A DNA stretch of 5,601 nt, taken from Saprospiraceae bacterium. GTDB taxonomy: Bacteria > Bacteroidota > Bacteroidia > Chitinophagales > Saprospiraceae. This document shows, piece by piece, positions 1 through 5,601 of this stretch (within the stretch, counting starts at the first letter, position 1; every line of letters starts with the position of its first letter). The position numbers and the translations under genes are program-made. The notes under the pieces are model-generated. The model worked only from the letters and a program-made list of their open reading frames with translations. It was not told the origin of the DNA and did not search any database. Location: contig SLKL01000201.1 of assembly GCA_007134625.1 (NCBI GenBank), forward strand, positions 1 through 5,601. Direction: 5' to 3'.

Positions 1-532
1 TGAGGTTCATGGGAAAATCAGCTTTGCTTTTAGGGGGATCATAATTTATAGGCTCTAAAGTTCTCAAATAAGCGATAACTGACTTAATATCCTCAGGATC
101 CAGTCTGCTAAAATTTGGAAAAGGCATAATGGGGAAAATTGGTTCTCCGTCATTTTTGACACCTGTTGTTATCAGCCGGAATAACTCTCCATCTGTCCAG
201 TTTCCGATCCCATGTGGAGTAATATTAGTGGATACAAAAGAACCGGGAAGTCCCATGGATTGATCAAACACTTCACCTCCACCAAATTCAGTTCCGGATA
301 TGGGTGGTCCACTGAAAATACTAAAATCTCTTTTAGCGTGACAGTCTGCACACATCATAACATGCCAGGCAAGATACTTACCCCTTTCAACCCTTTCCGG
401 GGTTATTTCCACATTCATCTCAGGAGCAGGTCCAACATTGGGCAAAGCAGTTGAAATATAGATCATTCCAATACCACCAACAAGTAGCAAGCCTAAAACC
501 AAAAACAGAATAATTTTTAATACCAATTTCAT
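1..532 (-). CDS. Membrane-anchored c-type cytochrome, N-terminal part (runs off the left edge)
   Basis: This reading frame has no stop inside the window, so only its first 177 residues are visible. It starts at an ATG at 532-530. Residues about 4-27 form a hydrophobic signal or anchor segment after a Lys-containing N-terminus, so the heme domain should be periplasmic. Covalent heme attachment is shown by CADCH at residues 61-65 (Cys61, Cys64, axial His65), preceded by RGKYLAWHV. Met136 in PIMPFPNF is the likely sixth heme ligand. Between them lie GGGEVFDQ, NITPHGIGNWTDGE and ITTGVKNDGE, and after them the helix DPEDIKSVIAYLRTL, all typical of Bacteroidota cytochromes that carry electrons in respiratory or dehydrogenase chains. 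Relatives are often longer and may have a second CxxCH; whether this one does lies outside the window. The gene sits 138 bases downstream of the response regulator on the same strand. The partner enzyme is unknown. Confidence 0.9.
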   Translation of the reverse strand, partial: MKLVLKIILFLVLGLLLVGGIGMIYISTALPNVGPAPEMNVEITPERVERGKYLAWHVMMCADCHAKRDFSIFSGPPISGTEFGGGEVFDQSMGLPGSFVSTNITPHGIGNWTDGELFRLITTGVKNDGEPIFPIMPFPNFSRLDPEDIKSVIAYLRTLEPINYDPPKSKADFPMNL

Positions 533-603
533 GACTAAAGGATTTAAAACTCCTGAAGCCAAATTACTTGCCTAAATCAGGTAAAACTTCGGGAGCTGCT
601 TAT

Positions 604-630
604 GAAAAAACTTTACAGAACAAAATTCTG
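604..630 (-). terminator. Weak possible intrinsic terminator after the response regulator
   Basis: On the minus strand CAGAA (630-626) and TTCTG (620-616) can pair around a five-base loop. Five bases later comes a run of six T (610-605). The stem is short and not directly joined to the T run, so it is a poor match to a canonical intrinsic terminator. It is the only candidate in the 138 bases between the response regulator stop and the cytochrome start. If it does not work, the cytochrome could be read through from the two-component operon. Confidence 0.2.
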
Positions 631-670
631 ATAAGTTCTATCGGCTTTTATCCCTCTTTAGAGTGAATTG

Positions 671-1285
671 TTATAATTGGTTGATTTTACTGATAAGCTC
701 AGTGCGACTTCTAGCTTCAGTTTTAAGGAAAATAGTTTTGAGGTGGCTTTTTACAGTGTGTTCGCTCAAGTGTAGTTTTTCTGCCAATTCTTTGTTACTC
801 AGCCCCTGAATCAAACCCCTTACTACCTCCAATTCTCTGGTGCTGAGAGGAGTATTCAATTGGAGATTAAGCCTGTACAGACGTTTTTGGTTCCGATACA
901 TGGTATCAGGAGAGTAATAATTAGCCGCAGCTATCTCTATGGCTACCTTTAATCTCAATTTATCAAATGGTTTTACCAGATAATGTGCAGGATGAACTTC
1001 CTTAGCTCGGTGCAAGGTAATTTCATCTGCAAAGGCAGTCAAAAAAATAATGGGTACCGGGCAATTTTCATTAATCCATTTAGCTAATTCAATACCATCT
1101 AATGCTTTTTCCATATGGATATCCAATAGTGCCAATTGTACAGCTTCTTTCTGAATCAATTCTTTACCGGAATTGAGGTTGTATGCAGGTCCCACTGAAA
1201 TATGCCCCAGCTCCTGGAGGCAGCTGCAAATATCATCTGCTATAAATGCATCGTCTTCAACTACTATTATTCTCAGGCTCTCCAT
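671..1285 (-). CDS. Response regulator: receiver domain plus LuxR/NarL-type DNA-binding domain
   Basis: This 204-residue protein is a cytoplasmic transcription regulator switched by phosphorylation. The receiver domain spans about residues 3-120. It has the acidic pocket Glu10/Asp11/Asp12, phosphoacceptor Asp55 in ALLDIHM, Thr83 in FLTAF and Lys105 in LVKPF, so all catalytic positions are intact. The C-terminal LuxR/GerE helix-turn-helix spans about 146-202: LSTRELEVVRGLIQGLSN leads into KELAEKLHLSEHTVKSHL, whose second half is the recognition helix. The length is normal for NarL-like regulators. The ATG at 1285-1283 lies inside the last codons of the upstream kinase gene, a 13-base overlap that argues for translational coupling. 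I see no clear Shine-Dalgarno sequence before it. It is almost certainly phosphorylated by the kinase encoded just upstream. Its target genes cannot be read from the sequence; the downstream cytochrome is one possibility. Confidence 0.95.
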   Translation of the reverse strand: MESLRIIVVEDDAFIADDICSCLQELGHISVGPAYNLNSGKELIQKEAVQLALLDIHMEKALDGIELAKWINENCPVPIIFLTAFADEITLHRAKEVHPAHYLVKPFDKLRLKVAIEIAAANYYSPDTMYRNQKRLYRLNLQLNTPLSTRELEVVRGLIQGLSNKELAEKLHLSEHTVKSHLKTIFLKTEARSRTELISKINQL

Positions 1286-3234
1286 AATTGTTTTTGATAT
1301 GGCATTTCAAGAAAAACCATAGTACCGGGACTGAGTGGGATATAATTCAGAGTAGCCCCATATTTTTGGCTAAAAATCCGAATCAGGTGACTTCCCTTCC
1401 CATTGGAGTTTACACTTTGTTTTGGCATACCATTTCCGTTATCCATTACTTTTAACTGGAGTTTATCTGTATCAGTCAGACTCAATTCAATTTTTATTTC
1501 GCCATTGGTTTTCCCTGAAAACGCATGTTTTATAGCGTTTGTAATCAATTCATTTATTATCAATCCCAGTGGAATAGCATTGTCCGTCTCAATAGAAACA
1601 CTTTCACAATTACACGAAATACTAATACCTCTTTCTTTTAGTCCAAATGCGCCCTCAAAGTGTTTCACCATATCTTCAATATAAGGCTTTAAATCAACTG
1701 TTCTGAAGTCTCCGCTCTGATAAAGTCGGTGATGCAATATACTAATTGCACCTACACTATCCATGCTGGATTGAATGGCTTCTTTAACTTCTGTATTAGG
1801 TGACTTTCGGACCTGAAGGTTTAAAAGACTGTTAAGCAACTGTAAATTGTTTTTGGTTCGGTGGTGCATTTCCCTTAGCAGCAACTCATTTTCCTCAAGG
1901 GCATCTTCCTTAAGACTGACCTCTTTTTGCAATTGTCTTTTTTGTTGCCAGAAAAAATACAGAAAAACAACACTAATAAAAAAAAGGAGCAAGGAGAAAA
2001 TCCCGGAAATCAGGTACCTGTTCTTTTTTTCAGTCTCCTGCTCAATATGCAAATTCTGTAAAGCAATTGTGATTTCTTTGTCTTTAAGATCAAACCTGGC
2101 CTTCATCTCTTCCAGTGCCCAGTTGCCGGATTCAGACAATAGTTCACTATTGAGCTCTGTATAGGCTTTCCAGTTGGATACAGCTGACTCATAATCACCG
2201 ACCAATTCCAAAGCATGCGCCCTTTCTTTCAATACATCTCTCAGTAGTATGGGTTGACCTATTTGAGTAGCTAAATCATGGGCCATTTCAATATTTTGTA
2301 AGCCGATGGTCTTATCCCCCTGCTTTACTTGTATAGCACCAAGATAAGCTAAAGCTGAGGCAAACTCAGAACTCCCCCGGGAGTTTGACTGATCAATGCC
2401 CGACTTCAGGAAAATCTCGGCATTTTCAAAATCCTCGAGGTGGTACAAAGCAACACCAATAGCTATATCGATATGGGATGCATCCCAGGCAGATTCCATT
2501 ATTTGAGATGAAAGTTCCTTTGCTTGTTCCAAATGATGAAGGCTACGCTCATAATCGTTAAGATAGGAATAGCAAAGTCCGATATTATAATGAGAAATAA
2601 TGAGACCGCTTGTATCTTTCTCATCCAACTTCAAAAGAAGTGATTTATAGTAAATTTCCAGTGCCTTATCATATCTCCTTTGTTTTCTAAAAATCACCCC
2701 TAAATTGTTCAAGGCATGGCTTTCTCCTTCTGCATAACCGATTGAATCTGACAGCGCATAAGCACGGGTGTAGTAATCAGTGGACTCTATAAAATTTCCT
2801 TCAAAGTAATGAGCTACACCAATAATATTGTAATACTTAGCCCGACTTAAATCATCGCCGACCTCAATAGCCAGATCAATTGCATAAAGATAAATTTCCA
2901 GTGCCTCGTCGAGTAATCCTGACAATTCATAACCCAGACCTTTCTGATATAAACTCCAAATTATCCCCTGAGTAAAATCTAAAGTCTTTGCAAGCTGATA
3001 AGCTCTATTAGCATAAACTATAGCCGAATCAGAATCAGTAGATTGAAAATAATAGGCTACATCCCTTAGCATCCATACCTTATTGGTATCACTACCAATA
3101 TACGGAAGTTCAGACCTTAAACTATCAATAATGTTTGGTGAATTTTCGAGCGCAAGACAAATTGGTATATTGACCAACAGGGCAACAACTAAAATCGACA
3201 CCACTCTAAAGGCTTTCAAAATCACAAATTTCAA
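1273..3234 (-). CDS. Periplasmic-TPR sensor histidine kinase (HisKA_2 / HATPase_c)
   Basis: This 653-residue membrane sensor kinase autophosphorylates and passes phosphate to a partner regulator. Residues about 1-29 are a signal peptide. About eight TPR units follow, near 53-86, 91-124, 131-165, 171-205, 211-245, 251-284, 290-325 and 330-363, so the sensor is probably periplasmic and protein- or peptide-binding. A helical stretch (372-405) leads to one membrane segment at about 407-429, then a short coiled coil. The HisKA_2 box is EMHHRTKNNLQ (455-465); His458, just before Arg459, is the likely phosphoacceptor, with His457 beside it. The ATPase domain has the N box NELITNAIKH (561-570), G1 box DNGNGM (598-603) and a glycine-rich lid GKGSHLI (612-618). 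The frame opens with TTG at 3234-3232. No in-frame ATG occurs before Met55, and starting there would remove the signal peptide. GTG at codon 4 is an alternative start. The gene overlaps the regulator by 13 bases. Confidence 0.93.
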   Translation of the reverse strand: MKFVILKAFRVVSILVVALLVNIPICLALENSPNIIDSLRSELPYIGSDTNKVWMLRDVAYYFQSTDSDSAIVYANRAYQLAKTLDFTQGIIWSLYQKGLGYELSGLLDEALEIYLYAIDLAIEVGDDLSRAKYYNIIGVAHYFEGNFIESTDYYTRAYALSDSIGYAEGESHALNNLGVIFRKQRRYDKALEIYYKSLLLKLDEKDTSGLIISHYNIGLCYSYLNDYERSLHHLEQAKELSSQIMESAWDASHIDIAIGVALYHLEDFENAEIFLKSGIDQSNSRGSSEFASALAYLGAIQVKQGDKTIGLQNIEMAHDLATQIGQPILLRDVLKERAHALELVGDYESAVSNWKAYTELNSELLSESGNWALEEMKARFDLKDKEITIALQNLHIEQETEKKNRYLISGIFSLLLFFISVVFLYFFWQQKRQLQKEVSLKEDALEENELLLREMHHRTKNNLQLLNSLLNLQVRKSPNTEVKEAIQSSMDSVGAISILHHRLYQSGDFRTVDLKPYIEDMVKHFEGAFGLKERGISISCNCESVSIETDNAIPLGLIINELITNAIKHAFSGKTNGEIKIELSLTDTDKLQLKVMDNGNGMPKQSVNSNGKGSHLIRIFSQKYGATLNYIPLSPGTMVFLEMPYQKQLWRA

Positions 3235-3307
3235 ATAAAAAATAGTTTAACGAGGTGAAAATAAACTTTTTATCTGAAAGAAAAGTGATATTTTAGTATG
3301 TTTTTTG

Positions 3308-3320
3308 TCTGGTGTTTTTA
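3308..3320 (+). repeat. Direct repeat TCTGGTGTTTTTA, copy 1
   Basis: This 13-base sequence recurs exactly at 3532-3544, 224 bases to the right. The bases on both sides differ, so the identity is limited to these 13 positions. It may be a remnant of a small duplication or a chance match in AT-rich DNA. Confidence 0.5.
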
Positions 3321-3531
3321 TGTATGATGAAGACTATAATAAGTCAATTAAGGAAAAAGTGTTTATAAGCCCCTCAGAATCAATTATATAGATGCTCTAC
3401 AAAAATTGCATTGTTGAACATTGCTCAAAAAAAGGTGGCTGTGATATAAACTATTGGGGATTCAAATTCTGCTCATGCTGCAAACCTTATCTCTATTGAC
3501 CCGATAACCTTTCGGAGTATTGGAAACCCTA

Positions 3532-3544
3532 TCTGGTGTTTTTA
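3532..3544 (+). repeat. Direct repeat TCTGGTGTTTTTA, copy 2
   Basis: This is the second exact copy of the 13-base sequence found at 3308-3320. It lies inside the downstream half of the interrupted small frame, over the codons for YLVFL. Confidence 0.5.
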
Positions 3545-3591
3545 ACAAGTCTAAGCCCTAGTAGCATAGCATTAGTAGCTTTCTTTTTTGG

Positions 3592-3609
3592 TCTCGTCTT
3601 AGGACGAGA
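3592..3609. repeat. Perfect 7-base-pair hairpin
   Basis: TCTCGTC (3592-3598) and GACGAGA (3603-3609) are exact reverse complements around the loop TTAG. The flanks are T-rich on the left (3584-3589) and A-rich on the right (3617-3623), so they could extend the stem imperfectly. This is the reverse of an intrinsic terminator, which would have T after the stem on the transcribed strand. No function is assigned. Confidence 0.55.
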
Positions 3610-3661
3610 GATCCTCAAAAAAATCAAGAAGGTCCGATTTTTCTAATACAGGAAGATTTAG

Positions 3662-3690
3662 GGTTTTATGGGTAAAACCTATTAGGTTTA
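3662..3690. repeat. Two overlapping inverted repeats sharing one arm
   Basis: GGTTTTA (3662-3668) pairs exactly with TAAAACC (3673-3679) around TGGG. The same middle arm also belongs to a second palindrome, AAACCTA-T-TAGGTTT (3675-3689). An RNA from here could therefore form one hairpin or the other, but not both. No adjacent gene is obviously served by it. Confidence 0.4.
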
Positions 3691-3927
3691 ACTCTGAGCT
3701 CTCATGATTTTTGTTGATTTGACAAACACTAGTTAATTCAATATCCAAAATTCAAAAGTAAGTGAACATGAATCAGGTATTGGTTTTTTTCTAGCCCGTA
3801 GACTACAAAGAATATAAAAAAATGGGCAGTTAGCAAGGGATGAACATTCTGGTAATTTTAAAGACACAAAATTTTATATCATAGCCAAAAAGGTTTACCC
3901 TATTTAAAATAGAACATACAAAAATAA

Positions 3928-4449
3928 CTATTCCCCACCATATTCCAAAATCAATTCATTAGCAAGAGTAATTATTTTCCTGATTTCTTTTTCCGAACGA
4001 CGCCCAACGCCCTCCATTGCAAGTGGGTCAAATGTAGGATTCGACAATATTTTAGTGTACAATTGGTCCACACTGATTTCCCCGTCAAAAAATCTGAAAA
4101 TTGAGTTTCTACTTCGAAGGGATATTTTTGATATTTTGTGGTGTATAATGTTATTGAGTTTGTTTTTTGAAGCTTGACTTAAATTTTCAAAAGCCACTTT
4201 TAAATCGGGGTTAACCTTAGAGCGTAAACTATCAGAGCCATTATTTCCTATTTGATCTTTAAGGCGTTCACACAAAATTTTCAGCTCCAGATTGGATTTT
4301 ATACCACAGTTTGTCAAGTCAAGGAAATCACCTTTCTCATTATAATAACCTAATAGGGAGTCAACGTCTTTCAGGTCATTTAACATACAAATATTCAATG
4401 ATCTGGCTGACATGCCAATGGATTTGTCAATTTCATCTATGCTTATCAT
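3928..4449 (-). CDS. Protein with two tandem RNA polymerase alpha-CTD-like modules
   Basis: I recognise no named family for the whole 173-residue protein, but both ends resemble the alpha subunit C-terminal domain, a helix-hairpin-helix fold that binds the minor groove of A/T-rich DNA. Module A (about 3-64) has SARSLN (14-19) and GIKSNLE (49-55). Module B (about 107-168) has SLRSRN (110-115) and GRRSEKE (149-155). Against E. coli alpha, Arg265 aligns with Arg16/Arg112, Asn268 with Asn19/Asn115, Gly296 with Gly49/Gly149, Lys298 with Lys51/Arg151, Ser299 with Ser52/Ser152, and Glu302 with Glu55/Glu155. Only Cys269 is replaced. A helical linker joins the modules. There is no signal peptide, membrane segment or alpha N-terminal domain, so it is probably a cytoplasmic DNA- or polymerase-binding protein and not RpoA itself. 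The ATG is at 4449-4447, with GGAGG 16 bases upstream. It appears to stand alone, 214 bases after the symporter. Existence of the gene is fairly sure; DNA binding is inferred. Confidence 0.8.
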   Translation of the reverse strand: MISIDEIDKSIGMSARSLNICMLNDLKDVDSLLGYYNEKGDFLDLTNCGIKSNLELKILCERLKDQIGNNGSDSLRSKVNPDLKVAFENLSQASKNKLNNIIHHKISKISLRSRNSIFRFFDGEISVDQLYTKILSNPTFDPLAMEGVGRRSEKEIRKIITLANELILEYGGE

Positions 4450-4465
4450 TTTTTTTATTTTAACC

Positions 4466-4470
4466 CCTCC
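4466..4470 (-). promoter_or_regulatory. Shine-Dalgarno-like GGAGG before the alpha-CTD-like gene
   Basis: GGAGG on the minus strand ends 16 bases before the ATG at 4449, with only A/T-rich sequence and GGTT between. The match is good but the spacing is longer than usual. No other in-frame ATG lies between it and the chosen start, so it supports that start only weakly. Confidence 0.4.
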
Positions 4471-4511
4471 AAAAAAAAGAGAAGCGTGTTAGGGAGTTAG
4501 TGCAAGGAATT

Positions 4512-4543
4512 CAAAATTACTTGAAAAAAAATTTTAGCTAAAA
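4512..4543 (-). promoter_or_regulatory. Possible Bacteroidota-type promoter box with A/T tracts and a palindrome upstream
   Basis: TAATTTTG at 4519-4512 on the minus strand matches the Bacteroidota -7 consensus TAnnTTTG exactly and lies 62 bases before the ATG of the alpha-CTD-like gene. Just upstream are T and A tracts and a perfect 12-base palindrome TTTTAGCTAAAA (4532-4543). I see no good TTTG at the -33 position. Exact matches to this short box arise by chance in AT-rich DNA, so this is tentative. Confidence 0.3.
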
Positions 4544-4663
4544 AATTATCAAGGTTTAGTATTTTTTTAAGAATCAGGCAACATTTTCTATTGACTTTTT
4601 ACCCTTTATTAAAACTAATTTCACTCAGTTTAACAAATCTTTCCTTCACAGTTAAATGATAGC

Positions 4664-5601
4664 CTATTTTTGGTTAGTACAAGGAATGATTTTTCTATCC
4701 ATAGTTGATACCACCACCATAAGAATGGCAGAAAAGGTTAGACCATATACATTGGCATCAAGTCCGAGTGGTAGATTCACCTGACTTATGATAAGTAAAA
4801 GGGTTGTCAAGCCACCTCCAAGCATAGCGGCAAAAGCGCCTTTTGAAGTTGCCTTTTTCCAATACAAGCCTGTGATGACGGGAACGAATAATCCACTAAC
4901 CATGAAAGCGTAGGAATAAAGCATGAGCTCTAATACATTTTCCATAGATACGGCAATGAGTAGTGCCAAAAAGCCTATGATCAAAGTTATCAACTGAGAA
5001 ATTCTTAAAATACTCGTGGAGTCAGTAGGCATTTTATAGATTTTATCCAGAATATCTGTAAAAATATTGCCCGAGGCTGCCATTAAACAACTATCTGCTG
5101 TGGAAAGTACGGCTGAGAAAAAGGCGGACAGCATCAATCCCATTAACCCAATCGGTAAGACTGTTCTCAAAAACAGCGGCAAACCCATTTCCGGATCAAT
5201 GTCTGACCCGGCGGCAAACCCCAACTCTGCAAACATTCCATTTTCAAAGGCAACACGGGCAAATAAGCCCAAAATAACTCCCATAAAAGCCATTAACGGC
5301 CATTCCAGAAAACCGGCAAAATACCATGCGCGTTGGGCAGATTTCTTATCTTTTGTTGCGTAAATCCGTTGATATAATGTCATACCGACAAACCAAATAG
5401 GAATTATCGTTACCCCCCAATTGATGATAGTTTGCCAACTGATATTACTCAGTGTTAAAAATTCACCGGGCAAGGTTTCAACTATAGCAGAATAGCCACC
5501 TACCGCAATATATCCCACAGGAATGCCAATGCCAATCAAACCTCCCATTAAAATAATCCACTGGAAAGTATCGGTATAAATGACGGCTTTGAGACCTCCC
5601 A
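4664..5601 (-). CDS. Sodium:solute symporter (SSS/SSF family), C-terminal part (N-terminus outside the window)
   Basis: The frame is open to the right edge, and the visible 311 residues begin before the first internal Met at 5548. The edge segment GGLKAVIYTDTFQ is the hallmark SSS sequence also seen in SGLT transporters, so the true start lies beyond 5601, probably 150-170 residues upstream for a family of roughly 460-500. In visible numbering, further signatures are MTLYQRIYATKDKKSAQR (73-90), GLMLSAFFSAVLSTADS (154-170) and SGLFVPVITGLYWKKAT (235-251). The LSTADS segment carries Ser-Thr (166-167) at the position of PutP Ser340/Thr341, the Na2 sodium site, so sodium coupling appears intact. 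About eight further membrane helices are visible. The protein ends in a short basic tail. The substrate cannot be told from this half. The downstream 214 bases show no clear terminator. Confidence 0.93.
   Translation of the reverse strand, partial: GGLKAVIYTDTFQWIILMGGLIGIGIPVGYIAVGGYSAIVETLPGEFLTLSNISWQTIINWGVTIIPIWFVGMTLYQRIYATKDKKSAQRAWYFAGFLEWPLMAFMGVILGLFARVAFENGMFAELGFAAGSDIDPEMGLPLFLRTVLPIGLMGLMLSAFFSAVLSTADSCLMAASGNIFTDILDKIYKMPTDSTSILRISQLITLIIGFLALLIAVSMENVLELMLYSYAFMVSGLFVPVITGLYWKKATSKGAFAAMLGGGLTTLLLIISQVNLPLGLDANVYGLTFSAILMVVVSTMDRKIIPCTNQK

Larger units (their letters stand above)
3392..3646 (+). pseudogene. Possible decayed small gene: Cys-rich segment plus membrane segment, split by TGA
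   Basis: This is the only candidate gene on the plus strand. From ATG 3392 the frame encodes 35 residues with six cysteines (MLYKNCIVEHC, then GGCDINY, then FKFCSCCKPYLY), spaced like a small zinc-binding motif. It stops at TGA 3497-3499. The same frame continues for 48 residues to TAA 3644-3646: SEYWKPYLVFLTS, then a hydrophobic stretch SSIALVAFFFGLVLG, then a basic tail REILKKIKKVRFF, which looks like one membrane helix followed by a positive cytoplasmic end. The same frame also has a 23-codon open stretch upstream (ATG 3320 to TAG 3389-3391). I do not recognise a family and see no ribosome binding site. It may be a pseudogene with nonsense mutations, or chance; the basic tail and cysteine clustering are the only arguments for it. 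Confidence 0.22.
3235..3927. other. 693-base gap without an intact gene
   Basis: No complete reading frame of convincing length occurs on either strand here. The gap holds a 13-base direct repeat (3308-3320 and 3532-3544), a perfect hairpin at 3592-3609, overlapping inverted repeats at 3662-3690, a palindrome CTATTT-A-AAATAG at 3900-3912, and an interrupted small plus-strand frame at 3320-3646. It must also contain the promoter of the kinase operon near its left end, but I could not find a clear TTTG/TAnnTTTG pair upstream of 3234. The combination looks like decayed sequence, perhaps a lost small gene or mobile-element scar, rather than a normal promoter-only spacer. Confidence 0.6.

Noticed and set aside
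212..454. An 80-residue plus-strand open frame.
   Set aside because: It lies wholly antisense to the cytochrome gene, whose heme motif and family signatures are clear, and its translation has no recognisable features.
552..593. A compound stem-loop in the cytochrome leader that might hide its CAGGAG ribosome-binding-like sequence (555-550).
   Set aside because: On the minus-strand RNA, both the outer (CCCGAAG/CTTCAGG) and inner (TTACCT/AGGCAA) stems contain an A-C mismatch. They pair fully, through G-U, only on the plus-strand RNA, which is not the transcribed gene strand.
1403..2164. Plus-strand open frames at 1403-1684 and 1847-2164.
   Set aside because: Both are antisense to the kinase and ATPase coding sequence; their hydrophobic and Ser-rich translations are typical mirror effects of that sequence.
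3497..3515. The in-frame TGA in a cysteine-rich context could encode selenocysteine.
   Set aside because: Only a 4-base-pair stem (CCGA 3501-3504 with TCGG 3512-3515) lies just after it, too small and too close for a bacterial SECIS. The frame also has an upstream TAG, which selenocysteine would not explain.
3584..3623. The hairpin at 3592-3609 with T and A tracts as a bidirectional terminator.
   Set aside because: The tracts are in the wrong order: T before the stem and A after it on the plus strand, and therefore also on the minus strand. Neither direction gives a stem followed by U residues.
3919..3926. TATTTTTG on the minus strand, an exact TAnnTTTG box.
   Set aside because: It sits immediately downstream of the alpha-CTD-like gene and about 685 bases before the next start, with no gene in reach. 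It is probably a chance match in A/T-rich DNA.
5067..5363. A 98-residue plus-strand open frame.
   Set aside because: It is antisense to the most conserved part of the symporter and shows no family signal.

Overview
The window is AT-rich and every gene I can support lies on the minus strand, so it reads from high to low coordinates. The organism is most likely a member of the Bacteroidota, probably a Cytophaga-like marine or soil lineage. The reasons are a periplasmic-TPR histidine kinase of the HisKA_2 type paired with a LuxR-type response regulator, a membrane-anchored c-type cytochrome of a form common in that phylum, weak or absent Shine-Dalgarno sequences, and a possible TAnnTTTG promoter box. 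This placement is inference from protein style, not from a marker gene.

Layout in transcription order: (1) 5601-4664, the C-terminal two-thirds of a sodium:solute symporter whose N-terminus lies outside the window. (2) 4449-3928, a 173-residue protein I read as two tandem modules resembling the C-terminal domain of the RNA polymerase alpha subunit (alpha-CTD). (3) 3927-3235, a 693-base gap with no intact gene. It holds small repeats, hairpins and one interrupted small plus-strand reading frame rich in cysteine. (4) 3234-1273, a TPR sensor histidine kinase that appears to start at TTG. (5) 1285-671, its response regulator, overlapping the kinase gene by 13 bases. (6) 532-1, the N-terminal part of a c-type cytochrome that runs off the left edge.

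The kinase and regulator almost certainly form one two-component system. A signal sensed by the periplasmic TPR region would drive phosphorylation of Asp55 in the regulator, which then binds DNA through its LuxR-type helix-turn-helix. The cytochrome lies 138 bases downstream on the same strand and could be a target or merely a neighbour. The symporter and the alpha-CTD-like protein have no evident functional tie to the two-component system.

The most unusual item is the alpha-CTD-like protein. Both modules keep counterparts of nearly all residues that E. coli alpha-CTD uses to contact DNA. I did not find a CRISPR array, rRNA, tRNA, intact insertion sequence or toxin-antitoxin pair.
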